From assembly GCA_002493325.1 (NCBI GenBank), contig DKYL01000049.1, positions 1 to 53,654 of the forward strand: a DNA stretch of 53,654 bases, in the 5' to 3' direction. The notes below the pieces were generated by a model. It had not been told where the DNA came from, ran no database searches, and saw only the letters and a program-made list of their open reading frames with translations. A program made the translations under genes and the position numbers. The DNA is from Ruminococcaceae bacterium UBA7101. Lineage in GTDB: Bacteria; Bacillota; Clostridia; Oscillospirales; Acutalibacteraceae. Below are positions 27,055 through 34,933 of this stretch, piece after piece (within the stretch, counting starts at the first letter, position 1; every line of letters begins with the position of its first letter).

Positions 27055-30000
27055 TGCTATAACTGCCAGAAATAAAAATATTCTTGTAAGTGCCGCTGCC
27101 GGCTCAGGCAAAACAGCAGTACTTGTTGAGAGGGTAATAAGACTTATTACCGACAAATCAAATCCGGTGGATATTGACCGTCTGCTGATTGTCACATTTA
27201 CAAATGCCGCCGCTGCTGAAATGCGTTACAGAATTTCAAAATCACTTAATGATCTAATAAGAGCGAATCCCCGGGACAGCTTTTACAAGCACCAGCTTTC
27301 TCTACTGCCGAATGCAAAAATCTCAACCATTGATGCGTTCTGCACAAGTCTTGTTAAAGAGCATTTTTATGAATTGTCCATCAATCAGGATTTTTCCACC
27401 TTTGATGAAAGTGAGCTGCAGCTACTTGAGGATAATGTAATAGGTGAAATCCTTGACCAATGCTTTGAGGAAAACAATACTGATTTTATTTCTTTGTTTG
27501 AAATGTTTACCTCACCGGGTAATGAAAAGCCTGTTGTAAGTGCTGTCAAACGATTACTGCGCTTTATTTATGCACAGCCGTTTCCATATAAATGGCTTGA
27601 AAAGTCTGCAGAACTTTACAGTCCCGATATACCTCTTGCCGACAGTGTATGGTTTGCATATATTAAAAATGAAATTGATTATCTGTCATCCTATGCGCTG
27701 GTCCTCGCCAAAGAAAATCTGTCACTGATTGATTTTGAAGACGAAAAGCTGAATATCAAATTCAGTGAAGTAATAAACGATGATATTCAGGAAATTGAAA
27801 GAATTAAAGAAAATTCCTATAGATGGTCTGACTTAATCAGAGAAAGAAAGCCATCCTTCAAAAGAATGCCGTCATCAACTAAAATTGATAAAGCGGTAAG
27901 TGAAAAGATAAAGGCTAACAGAGATATTTATAAATCAATCCTCACAAAGGATATTGAGGGCTTTTTGGTCGCAGATGAAGACGATTACCAAAACGACACA
28001 AAAGCACTTTATATCCGTATGCAGAGCCTGATAAAGCTTGTCAGAGAGGTTGATAAAAGGCTTATGGAGGAAAAAAGAGAGCTTAACTCATATTCCTTCT
28101 CAGATATAGAGCATTTTGCAATCACACTTTTATTTAAGCTTGATGAAAATGATAATATTATCCGTACGGACCTTGCCCGTGAGCTGTCCGAAAATTATTA
28201 TGAAATACTTGTTGATGAGTATCAGGATACCAACGAAGCACAGGACTTGCTGTTTACATACTTATCAAACGGCAGCAACCTTTTTACGGTAGGGGATATA
28301 AAGCAGAGCATTTACCGTTTCAGGCTTGCAATGCCGCATATCTTCAATGCTAAAAAGAAAAGCTACGATTATTACTCTGCTGACAGCGAAAGCAATAACG
28401 CTAAAATTATTTTAGATAAGAATTTCAGAAGCAGGGATGAAATCTGCAGCTATGTTAACTTTGTTTTTTCAAACCTGATGACTGAAAAGCTTGGTGAGCT
28501 TGATTATAACAGTGACGAATTTTTAAATTACGGTGCTGATTACAGTGAAAGCAGCGTACCCTCTGCACAGCTGAAAATCCTTACCGGTGTTAAGGGCGAA
28601 GAATATGATAAGCTTGAGGCTGCCTATATTGCAAAAACGATTATTAAAAAGGTAAACAGCGGTGAGCTTATAAAAGACGGAGGCAATTACAGACCTGTCA
28701 ATTACGGGGACTTTGCCATTTTAATGCGAAAGTTGAAAGGACACATTGACACATACGCACAGGTGCTGTCAGATTTCGGTATTCCTGTTCTATGTGATAA
28801 TTCAACAAATCTGTTTGAAAACAATGAAATAAGGATTCTGCTGTCACTCATAAGAGTAATTGATAATCCCATGCAGGATATACCGCTTCTTGCAGTAATG
28901 CTGTCACCAATCTATGGCTTTACTGAGGATGAAATGGCACAACTCAGAATAGATAACCGCAACGGTTCACTTTACAACTGTGTTCATTCTTCGGACAATG
29001 CAAAGGCAAAAGATTTTATAAGCAATATTAAAGAACTGAAAAAAATCAGCGTTTCCATGTCTGTTGCCGGCTTTATCCGTTATCTTATTGAAGATAAGGG
29101 ACTTATCGGCTATTTCAACGCTATGGGTAATGGTGAGCTCAGGTACCAGAATGTGTTACGGCTTATAGCCTTCGCCGAAAAGTTTGACAGTGGTGTTAAT
29201 GTAGGATTGACTGCCTTTATCAGATATATTGATAAAATTGCCGCATCCGATAAAGGGATTGACTCAGCTTCACTTAGTGCCGCAGGCAATGCAGTAACGA
29301 TTATGTCGGTTCACCATTCAAAGGGTCTTGAATTTCCAATATGCATTTTTGCAGGCACAACAAAGCAGTATAATAAGCAGGATCTGAGCGATAAACTGCT
29401 GCTGAATACAACTCTCGGTGTCGGTTTGAAATGTCATAATGAAGAGGAAATGTATCAATACAATTCCTTGCCGTATACAGTAATAAAAAATAAAAACGCC
29501 ACAGAGCTTATGAGTGAAAATCTCCGAGTGCTCTATGTTGCAATGACAAGAGCAAAGGAGCAGTTCATTTCATTCGTAACTGTTGATAATCTTGAAAGCA
29601 AAATCAAAAAGCTGTCATCCTATATCAACAAAAGTGGAGTCAGTCCGTATATCTGCAAAAAAATCAACAGTGACGGTGATTTTCTTTTATTGTGTGCACT
29701 TATGCACAGGGACAGCAAGTCACTTCGGGATTTTTCACCATTTGACATCAAAACAATAAGCAGTGATTTTCGTTTTGATATTGAAATATCAGACGAAATT
29801 GAGATAGCGGAAAATGATTTAACCATATCCTTTGTGGAGGCTGATAATGATATTGTAAATGAAATTGAAAAAAAGCTTTCCTATCAGTATGATAAAATGA
29901 ATTTATCTGCACTCAGTGCAAAGCTGACTGCCTCATCTCTTGATGATATGGAAAAAGGCTTTGAATATCTGACATCTTCAAGACCTTCATTTCTTAATAA

Positions 30001-30508
30001 GGGTGGTTTGACACCTGCACAGCGTGGTACTGCAATGCATACCTTTATGCAGTTTTGCAGCTATGAAAATGCATTTGATGATTTGGAAGGTGAAATCAGC
30101 AGAATTGTTACCCTCGGTCATATCACAAAAGAGCAGGCTGACAGCCTTGACAGAAATATGCTTGACAGATTTTTTAACAGCGAGCTTGCTGCACAGATAT
30201 TCAGTTCCGATAAAGTTTATCGGGAAATCAAGGTAACCTCCTTTGTTCCCGTAAAAGAAATTTATGGTATTGATTCTGATGAAAAGGTGCTCATTCAGGG
30301 TATTGCCGACTGTGTGATAGAAAAAAATAACAAACTCATATTGATTGACTATAAAACAGATAATGTATCTGATGAGAATGAGCTGCTTGACAGATACAAA
30401 AGACAGATTTTGTTTTATAAATCAGCTATTTCCAAAACACTTAGAAAACCGGTTAAAGCCGCTATGCTCTATTCATTTAAGTTAGGAAAATGCTGTTATT
30501 ATAAATAA
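27026..30508 (+). CDS. addA: ATP-dependent helicase/nuclease subunit A
   Basis: The ATG at 27026 gives 1160 residues. AGGAG lies at 27011-27015, and a GTG at 27020 would be too close to it. UvrD-type helicase motifs are all visible: Walker A SAAAGSGKTAVLVERV (about 23-38), motif Ia TFTNAAAAEMR, Walker B ILVDEYQDTNEAQ, GDIKQSIYRFRLA, VHHSKGLEFPICIFAG and the late RVLYVAMTRAKE. The C-terminal nuclease core is LILIDYKTD. It overlaps addB by 29 bases, giving coupled, equimolar synthesis of the AddAB resection complex. A separate promoter for rpmE begins 14 bases after its stop. Confidence 0.96.
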   Translation: MPQWTAGQSNAITARNKNILVSAAAGSGKTAVLVERVIRLITDKSNPVDIDRLLIVTFTNAAAAEMRYRISKSLNDLIRANPRDSFYKHQLSLLPNAKISTIDAFCTSLVKEHFYELSINQDFSTFDESELQLLEDNVIGEILDQCFEENNTDFISLFEMFTSPGNEKPVVSAVKRLLRFIYAQPFPYKWLEKSAELYSPDIPLADSVWFAYIKNEIDYLSSYALVLAKENLSLIDFEDEKLNIKFSEVINDDIQEIERIKENSYRWSDLIRERKPSFKRMPSSTKIDKAVSEKIKANRDIYKSILTKDIEGFLVADEDDYQNDTKALYIRMQSLIKLVREVDKRLMEEKRELNSYSFSDIEHFAITLLFKLDENDNIIRTDLARELSENYYEILVDEYQDTNEAQDLLFTYLSNGSNLFTVGDIKQSIYRFRLAMPHIFNAKKKSYDYYSADSESNNAKIILDKNFRSRDEICSYVNFVFSNLMTEKLGELDYNSDEFLNYGADYSESSVPSAQLKILTGVKGEEYDKLEAAYIAKTIIKKVNSGELIKDGGNYRPVNYGDFAILMRKLKGHIDTYAQVLSDFGIPVLCDNSTNLFENNEIRILLSLIRVIDNPMQDIPLLAVMLSPIYGFTEDEMAQLRIDNRNGSLYNCVHSSDNAKAKDFISNIKELKKISVSMSVAGFIRYLIEDKGLIGYFNAMGNGELRYQNVLRLIAFAEKFDSGVNVGLTAFIRYIDKIAASDKGIDSASLSAAGNAVTIMSVHHSKGLEFPICIFAGTTKQYNKQDLSDKLLLNTTLGVGLKCHNEEEMYQYNSLPYTVIKNKNATELMSENLRVLYVAMTRAKEQFISFVTVDNLESKIKKLSSYINKSGVSPYICKKINSDGDFLLLCALMHRDSKSLRDFSPFDIKTISSDFRFDIEISDEIEIAENDLTISFVEADNDIVNEIEKKLSYQYDKMNLSALSAKLTASSLDDMEKGFEYLTSSRPSFLNKGGLTPAQRGTAMHTFMQFCSYENAFDDLEGEISRIVTLGHITKEQADSLDRNMLDRFFNSELAAQIFSSDKVYREIKVTSFVPVKEIYGIDSDEKVLIQGIADCVIEKNNKLILIDYKTDNVSDENELLDRYKRQILFYKSAISKTLRKPVKAAMLYSFKLGKCCYYK

Positions 30509-30521
30509 TTTAAAAAAATGC

Positions 30522-30550
30522 TTGCATTTTTAATCGGCTTATGGTAATAT
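30522..30550 (+). promoter_or_regulatory. Sigma-A promoter of rpmE
   Basis: TTGCAT (30522-30527), 17-base spacer, TAATAT (30545-30550) with TGG immediately before it (extended -10). Predicted start near 30557, leaving a short leader with AGGTGA before ATG 30592. Confidence 0.75.
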
Positions 30551-30591
30551 ATCAAAGCATAATGACATTACTTGTAAAGAGGTGAAAGTAA

Positions 30592-30795
30592 ATGAAAGAC
30601 GGAATTCATCCAAACTACGATACATGCACTGTTAAGTGTGCTTGTGGTAATACTTTTGAAACAAAAAGTACTAAGAGCGAATTAAAGGTTGATATCTGCT
30701 CAAAATGTCATCCATTCTTCACTGGTAAGCAGAAGCTTGTTGATACAGGTGGACGAGTTGATAGATTCAACAAGAGATATGCACGTAAGGGCTAA
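30592..30795 (+). CDS. rpmE: 50S ribosomal protein L31 (zinc-binding type)
   Basis: A 67-residue protein starting MKDGIHPNYDTCTVKCACGN. Four cysteines remain in the zinc-ribbon spacing (C16/C18 and C36/C39: CAC and CSKC), so this is the C+ form of L31. The typical ending KCHPFFTGKQKLVDTGGRVDRFNKRY is present. It has its own promoter and terminator, as expected for a monocistronic ribosomal protein gene. The ribosome binding site is GAGGTGA. Confidence 0.96.
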   Translation: MKDGIHPNYDTCTVKCACGNTFETKSTKSELKVDICSKCHPFFTGKQKLVDTGGRVDRFNKRYARKG

Positions 30796-30808
30796 TCTGA
30801 AAATCAAT

Positions 30809-30840
30809 GGCAATGGTAATTACCGTTGCCTTGTTTTTTT
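30809..30840 (+). terminator. Rho-independent terminator after rpmE
   Basis: GGCAATGG (30809-30816) pairs with CCGTTGCC (30823-30830, one G:U), followed by TTGTTTTTTT. Confidence 0.9.
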
Positions 30841-30852
30841 ATGGTGATATAT

Positions 30853-31473
30853 ATGAAAGAATACAAAACCGTTGAATTTGAAAGCAGTGACGAATTTACA
30901 GAAAAAAAGTCACGCTTTATCGGTTACGTCAAGCCTGTTAAAACGCAGGCAGAGGCAGTCGAATTCATTAATTCAATCAAATCAAAGCACTGGGATGCCA
31001 CGCATAATGTGTCAGCCTATGTTTTAAAAGAAAATAACATTCAGCGCTCCAGTGATGACGGTGAGCCCAGCGGAACGGCAGGTGTTCCCGTTCTTGATGT
31101 TCTTTTAAAAGAGGGACTTGTTGATGTCTGTGTTGTTGTAACCAGATATTTCGGCGGCACTCTACTTGGAGCAGGCGGACTTATCAGAGCATACTCCCAT
31201 GGCTCAAAAATAGCTGTTGATGCAGGGCATATCATTACAATGGCACCCTGCAAAATAATCACTGTATCTGTTGATTACAGCTTTTATGACCGGATGAATA
31301 TTATGCTTGCTGACTTTGGTGCTAATATCGAAAACAGTGAATTTGCTGATAAAGTCAACATTGAATTTTCTCTTAAGGAAAGTCTTGTTGACAATTTGAG
31401 TAAAACACTCACAGAGCAGAGCAACGGTAAATACACACTGAATATAATCGGTGAAAAATTTGCAAAAGTATAA
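30853..31473 (+). CDS. yigZ: YigZ/IMPACT (UPF0029) family protein
   Basis: The ATG at 30853, 4 bases behind GGTGAT (30843-30848), gives 206 residues. The open frame extends back to 30826 inside the rpmE terminator, which is not coding. The N-terminal IMPACT domain has KKSRFIGYVKPV, HWDATHNVSAYVL and RSSDDGEPSGTAGVPVLDVL with VVVTRYFGGTLLGAGGLIRAYS. A second small ferredoxin-like domain (about 135-206) follows. Family proteins are widespread and may act in translation control; the precise role is unknown. A terminator-like hairpin follows directly. Confidence 0.92.
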   Translation: MKEYKTVEFESSDEFTEKKSRFIGYVKPVKTQAEAVEFINSIKSKHWDATHNVSAYVLKENNIQRSSDDGEPSGTAGVPVLDVLLKEGLVDVCVVVTRYFGGTLLGAGGLIRAYSHGSKIAVDAGHIITMAPCKIITVSVDYSFYDRMNIMLADFGANIENSEFADKVNIEFSLKESLVDNLSKTLTEQSNGKYTLNIIGEKFAKV

Positions 31474-31499
31474 AAAATTGAATATAAACGGAAAAACCT
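31468..31499 (+). promoter_or_regulatory. Candidate sigma-F promoter for spoIIR
   Basis: GTATA (31468-31472), 17 bases, then GGAAAAACCT (31490-31499). Compared from memory with the Bacillus sigma-F consensus (GYWTA / GGnrAnAnTw), only the conserved T of the -10 differs. Transcription would begin near 31506, inside the loop of the yigZ terminator. The forespore-specific transcript would thus lack the 5' arm of that hairpin. Confidence 0.4.
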
Positions 31500-31530
31500 G
31501 CCAATCATTCATTTGAAAGGCAGGTTTTTT
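31493..31530 (+). terminator. Rho-independent terminator after yigZ, overlapping the spoIIR ribosome binding site
   Basis: AAACCTGCC (31494-31502) pairs with GGCAGGTTT (31519-31527), followed by further Ts. The 3' arm and the A-rich bases before it contain AAAGG/AGGT, the only Shine-Dalgarno candidate for spoIIR at 31532. Confidence 0.88.
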
Positions 31531-31531
31531 T

Positions 31532-32110
31532 ATGAAAACATTTAAGGTGTTTGTTCCCGTTTTTATATTTCTTGTTATAGCAGCAGCATTTACAGCACCT
31601 GACATCACATCGGCAGAAAGCATATCTGATAAAGTATTAAGACTTCATATCCTTGCAAATTCCGATTCAGCCGAAGATCAGAATATAAAACTCGGTCTGA
31701 AGAATTATTTTTTAGATAATACCAAGGAGCTGTTTTGCGGCAAAACGATTGAAGAAAATATTGCAATTGCTCAAAATAATAAAACACAGATTGAAAATAT
31801 CTGCAATAAATATTTAATGGATTACGGCAAAACAGCTTTTGTTACTGTTGAAAAAGAGTTTTTCAAAACAAGAGTATACGATGATTTCACGCTCCCTGCA
31901 GGTGTCTATAATTCAATAAAAATAACAATAGGCGAGGGGAAGGGGCATAACTGGTGGTGTATTGTATTCCCGTCTGTGTGCCTTAATTCCTGCAGTGAAG
32001 CTATGAGCGAATACTTAACCGATGATGAAATGAAGCTTGTCACATCAGGCTATACACCAAAATTCAAAATTATAGAAATTTATGAAGAAATAAAGGACAG
32101 ACTTGAGTAA
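31532..32110 (+). CDS. spoIIR: Stage II sporulation protein R
   Basis: A 192-residue secreted protein. It has an N-terminal signal/anchor helix (about 5-25), then the family hallmark KVLRLHILANSDSAEDQNIKLGLKNYF (about 34-60). A C-terminal LPAGVYNSIKITIGEGKGHNWWCIVFPSVC block completes the family pattern. SpoIIR is made in the forespore under sigma-F and signals across the septum to activate SpoIIGA, which processes pro-sigma-E in the mother cell. The ATG is placed right after the T tract of the yigZ terminator, so its ribosome binding site is inside that hairpin. The stop codon lies inside another hairpin. Confidence 0.92.
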   Translation: MKTFKVFVPVFIFLVIAAAFTAPDITSAESISDKVLRLHILANSDSAEDQNIKLGLKNYFLDNTKELFCGKTIEENIAIAQNNKTQIENICNKYLMDYGKTAFVTVEKEFFKTRVYDDFTLPAGVYNSIKITIGEGKGHNWWCIVFPSVCLNSCSEAMSEYLTDDEMKLVTSGYTPKFKIIEIYEEIKDRLE

Positions 32111-32121
32111 GTCTGTCCTTT
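32092..32121. terminator. Bidirectional terminator hairpin between spoIIR and tRNA-Leu(CAA)
   Basis: Perfect 13-bp stem: AAAGGACAGACTT (32092-32104) and AAGTCTGTCCTTT (32109-32121), GAGT loop. It contains the spoIIR stop codon and lies 1 base from the encoded CCA of the tRNA. On the minus strand it is followed by TTTATTTCTT, so it probably ends the tRNA transcript as well as spoIIR. Confidence 0.8.
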
Positions 32122-32122
32122 A

Positions 32123-32209
32123 TGGTGCCGGCGGCGGGGGTCGAACCCGCACCCTGTTGCCAGGACTGGATTTTGAGTCCAGCACGTCTGCCAATTCCAT
32201 CACGCCGGC
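32123..32209 (-). tRNA. tRNA-Leu(CAA), CCA encoded
   Basis: On the minus strand the 7-bp acceptor stem GCCGGCG/CGCCGGC closes, with discriminator A and encoded CCA. The anticodon arm has stem CTGGA/TCCAG and loop CTCAAAA, giving anticodon CAA (reads UUG). A long class II variable arm and the T-loop GGTTCGACCCC are present. Length is 87 with CCA. Confidence 0.97.
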
Positions 32210-32222
32210 AAATAACATTGAT

Positions 32223-32251
32223 ATTATAACTAATATTAATGTAAAAGTCAA
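32223..32251 (-). promoter_or_regulatory. Sigma-A promoter of tRNA-Leu(CAA)
   Basis: On the minus strand TTGACT (32246-32251), 17-base spacer, TATAAT (32223-32228). A 20-base perfect AT palindrome (32250-32269) lies directly upstream of the -35 and could act as an UP element. Confidence 0.82.
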
Positions 32252-32281
32252 TTATAAAATTTTATAATTAAATCAAATACT

Positions 32282-32326
32282 TGTTCAAAAAAACAGCAAA
32301 CACACATAAAGTATGTTTGCTGTTTT
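32282..32326 (-). terminator. Terminator of tRNA-Leu(UAA)
   Basis: A 16-bp stem (32290-32305 with 32311-32326, one G:U) and 5-base loop, followed on the minus strand by a T-rich tail (TTTTTTTGAAC). It starts directly after the tRNA 3' end. Confidence 0.88.
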
Positions 32327-32413
32327 TGGTGCTGGTGACCGGACTTGAACCGGTACGGTATTTCTACCGAGGGATTTTAAGTCCCTTGCGTCTGCCGATT
32401 TCGCCACACCAGC
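32327..32413 (-). tRNA. tRNA-Leu(UAA), CCA encoded
   Basis: On the minus strand the acceptor stem is GCTGGTG/CACCAGC, with discriminator A and encoded CCA. The anticodon stem AGGGA/TCCCT encloses loop CTTAAAA, giving anticodon UAA (reads UUA). A long variable arm (CGGTAGAAATACCG) and T-loop GGTTCAAGTCC are present. Length is 87 with CCA. Confidence 0.97.
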
Positions 32414-32424
32414 ATTGCTTAAAT

Positions 32425-32453
32425 ATAATAATAGATTTTTTAAATATTGTCAA
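32425..32453 (-). promoter_or_regulatory. Sigma-A promoter of tRNA-Leu(UAA)
   Basis: On the minus strand TTGACA (32448-32453), 17-base spacer, TATTAT (32425-32430), starting about 5 bases before the mature tRNA 5' end. It is the strongest -35 of the two tRNA promoters. Confidence 0.82.
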
Positions 32454-32531
32454 GATATATAACAAAATTAATTAAAAATATTTTGTCAGAATAACAATTG
32501 TCAATATGAAAAGAATATAATTGGTGATAAT

Positions 32532-33833
32532 ATGAAATCAATCTGGCAAAGCGGTACAGAATTTAATAAATTTCCCTCACTTCTTGACGATAAGAAAACA
32601 GATGTCCTCATCATCGGCGGTGGAATTACAGGACTGCTTTTAGCTTATGAGCTGAAAAAGCAAAATGTAAATTATATTTTAGTAGAGCAGGGGAGAGTAT
32701 GTAATGCTGTTACCTCCTGCACAACAGCAAAAATCACATCACAGCACGGACTTATTTATAATAAAATAGAAAAAGAATTTAATCTTGATTTTGCAAGGCA
32801 ATATCTCAATGCAAATCAAAGTGCCGTTAATCGTTACAGAGAACTGGCGGAAAAATTCAAATGCGACTTTGAGGATAAAAACAATTACGTTTATTCAGTT
32901 GACGATTCCGATAAGCTTGAAAAAGAAATGCATACATTGGAGCGTATCGGATTTATAGCAGATTACGTAAATACCGTTTCACTGCCGATAAAGACTGTCG
33001 GTGCAGTGCGCTTTGAAAAGCAGGCACAATTCAACCCTCTCAAGCTTCTGTCACAGCTTTCAAGAGATTTAAAGATTTATGAAAACACAAAGGTCTATGC
33101 AATTGAAAATAATGTTGCACTAACAAACGGCGGCAGAATTACAGCAGACAATATTGTTGTTGCAACACATTTTCCCTTTATCAATACTCATGGTACTTAC
33201 TTTTTTAAAATGTACCAATCACGTTCTTTTGTTATTGGACTTGATAATGGTGAGGATGTAAACGGAATGTATGTGGATGAAGCTGAGGGCGGTATGTCAT
33301 TCAGAAATTATGGTGACTATCTGCTTTTAGGCGGCTATGGCAGAAGAACCGACGGAAGCTGCTGCTTTGACAATCTGAAAAAATTTGCTTCAGTTAACTA
33401 TCCGCAGTCAAAGATTCGGTTTGAGTGGGCAACACAGGATTGTATGACTCTCGATGGGATACCCTATATCGGCAAATATTCAAAATTAACACACAATCTT
33501 TATGTCGCAACAGGCTTTAACAAATGGGGAATGACATCGTCAATGGTTGCAGCAAAGCTGTTAACTGACCTGCTGCTGAACAGGGAAAATGAATTTTCAG
33601 AAATTTTTTCACCCTCAAGAACTATGATAAGACCCCAGCTCTTAATCAATTCGTTTGAGGCAGTCAAAAATCTGTGTACAGTATCAAATCACCGATGTAC
33701 ACATCTGGGCTGTGCGCTTAAATGGAATAAGGAAGAACACACATGGGACTGCCCCTGCCACGGCTCACGCTTTGCGGAAGACGGCAGTATAATTGAAAAC
33801 CCTGCAGTAAAAGAATTAAGGAACAGCCATTAA
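32532..33833 (+). CDS. FAD-dependent oxidoreductase with C-terminal Rieske 2Fe-2S domain
   Basis: A 433-residue DAO-type flavoprotein. It has the N-terminal dinucleotide motif VLIIGGGITGLLLAYEL (about 25-41) and a late FAD-site segment NLYVATGFNKWGMTSSM. The C-terminal Rieske module has ligands CTHLGC and CPCHGSRF (about 394-416). The domain order resembles Bacillus YhfW-type proteins; substrate and electron partner are unknown. ATG 32532 follows GGTGAT (32523-32528) by 3 bases. A TATAAT at 32516-32521 lies just upstream but without a good -35. A hairpin containing the stop codon follows. Confidence 0.9.
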   Translation: MKSIWQSGTEFNKFPSLLDDKKTDVLIIGGGITGLLLAYELKKQNVNYILVEQGRVCNAVTSCTTAKITSQHGLIYNKIEKEFNLDFARQYLNANQSAVNRYRELAEKFKCDFEDKNNYVYSVDDSDKLEKEMHTLERIGFIADYVNTVSLPIKTVGAVRFEKQAQFNPLKLLSQLSRDLKIYENTKVYAIENNVALTNGGRITADNIVVATHFPFINTHGTYFFKMYQSRSFVIGLDNGEDVNGMYVDEAEGGMSFRNYGDYLLLGGYGRRTDGSCCFDNLKKFASVNYPQSKIRFEWATQDCMTLDGIPYIGKYSKLTHNLYVATGFNKWGMTSSMVAAKLLTDLLLNRENEFSEIFSPSRTMIRPQLLINSFEAVKNLCTVSNHRCTHLGCALKWNKEEHTWDCPCHGSRFAEDGSIIENPAVKELRNSH

Positions 33834-33845
33834 AAGCTGTTCCTT
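33818..33845. terminator. Hairpin between convergent genes
   Basis: AAGGAACAGC (33818-33827) pairs with GCTGTTCCTT (33836-33845), an 8-base loop including the stop codon of the Rieske gene. T tracts on both sides are short, so it may work in both directions but weakly. Confidence 0.6.
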
Positions 33846-33853
33846 AGCTATTG

Positions 33854-34810
33854 TCAATTAACAACATTCTGAGGATTGCCATTCAGATAAGCAACAATGT
33901 TATCCTCAAGAATTTTTAAAAGCCTTGCACGTGTTTCCTTAGCTGCCCAGGCAATGTGGGGGGTAATATAACAGTTTTTAGCAGTGAGCAGGGGATTGTT
34001 CCTGCTTGCAGGCTCAACTTTTAATACATCAAGCCCTGCAGCCTGTAATTCGTCATTGTTCAGTGCATCTGCAAGAGCCTGTTCATCAACAACAGGACCT
34101 CGTGATGTGTTAATTAAAATTGCAGATTTTTTCATCTTAGAAATATTTTCTTTGTTAATCAGTCCCTCCGTTTCAGGTGTAAGCGGACAATGACAGGTTA
34201 CAAAATCACTTTGACTAAGCAGCTCATCCATACTAACAAAGCTTACATTTATTTCTCCCTTATCCTTTGGTCGTGGATTATAGGCAAGCACCCTCATTCC
34301 AAAAGCCGCGGCAATTGATGCAACACGCTGACCGATTGAACCAAATCCGACTATACCGATTGTTTTTCCGTCAAGCTCTGTCAAAGGCTTTTTCCAAAAG
34401 CAAAAATCAGGACAAGTGCACCATTCACCATTCTTAACAGCATCTGAGTGCAATGTAACCTCGTTCGTAATCTGCAAAATAAATGCAAACACAAGCTGCG
34501 CAACAGCATTAGTTGAATATGCCGGAATATTACATACTGTGATACCAAGCTGTCTTGCATATTCACAGTCAACAACATTATAGCCTGTTGACTGCAAGCC
34601 TATATATTTCAGCTCAGGTGAAAGTGCAGCAAGAATATCACGGTCAATAATCGTTTTATTAACAATAAGAATTTCTGCACCCTTTGCTCGTTTGATAATC
34701 TCATCAGGTGAAGTTCTCTCATAAACAGTATAATCTCCGAGTCTTTCAATACCCTCCCAGCTTAAATCACCGGGGTTTGTAGTAAATCCGTCCAAATTAA
34801 CAATTTTCAT
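33854..34810 (-). CDS. D-2-hydroxyacid dehydrogenase (glycerate dehydrogenase/hydroxypyruvate reductase type)
   Basis: With ATG at 34810 (AAGGA 9 bases upstream; a TTG at 34819 would sit against it) the product is 318 residues. The NAD-binding fold has TIGIVGFGSIGQRVASIA. The catalytic triad appears as Arg in INTSRGPVVDEQAL, Glu in KVEPASRNNPLL and His in YITPHIAWA, all conserved in the D-2-hydroxyacid dehydrogenase family. It likely reduces a 2-keto acid such as hydroxypyruvate. It is the only minus-strand protein gene left of 38 kb and shares a divergent intergenic region with the cwlD-like gene. Confidence 0.92.
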   Translation of the reverse strand: MKIVNLDGFTTNPGDLSWEGIERLGDYTVYERTSPDEIIKRAKGAEILIVNKTIIDRDILAALSPELKYIGLQSTGYNVVDCEYARQLGITVCNIPAYSTNAVAQLVFAFILQITNEVTLHSDAVKNGEWCTCPDFCFWKKPLTELDGKTIGIVGFGSIGQRVASIAAAFGMRVLAYNPRPKDKGEINVSFVSMDELLSQSDFVTCHCPLTPETEGLINKENISKMKKSAILINTSRGPVVDEQALADALNNDELQAAGLDVLKVEPASRNNPLLTAKNCYITPHIAWAAKETRARLLKILEDNIVAYLNGNPQNVVN

Positions 34811-34841
34811 AAAATTCAATCCTTTTTATTGTTATGCATCA

Positions 34842-34870
34842 ATTATATCCCTTAACAGCAGAAAATGCAA
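34842..34870 (-). promoter_or_regulatory. Sigma-A promoter of the D-2-hydroxyacid dehydrogenase gene
   Basis: On the minus strand TTGCAT (34865-34870), 17-base spacer, TATAAT (34842-34847). Confidence 0.75.
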
Positions 34871-34877
34871 TATTGCC

Positions 34878-34906
34878 TTGATACTTTAATCATAATAAGA
34901 TATAAT
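34878..34906 (+). promoter_or_regulatory. Sigma-A promoter of the cwlD-like gene
   Basis: TTGATA (34878-34883), 17-base spacer, TATAAT (34901-34906), a near-consensus match. It lies back to back with the divergent dehydrogenase promoter; the two -35 boxes are 7 bases apart. Strong sigma-A elements are unusual if the gene is a sporulation-only CwlD. Confidence 0.8.
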
Positions 34907-34933
34907 TATACATAATAGTTATTGGTGAATTTT

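Noticed and set aside
32281..32475. 64-codon plus-strand reading frame
   Set aside because: It runs antisense through tRNA-Leu(UAA) and its terminator; the RNA gene explains the sequence and there is no ribosome binding site.
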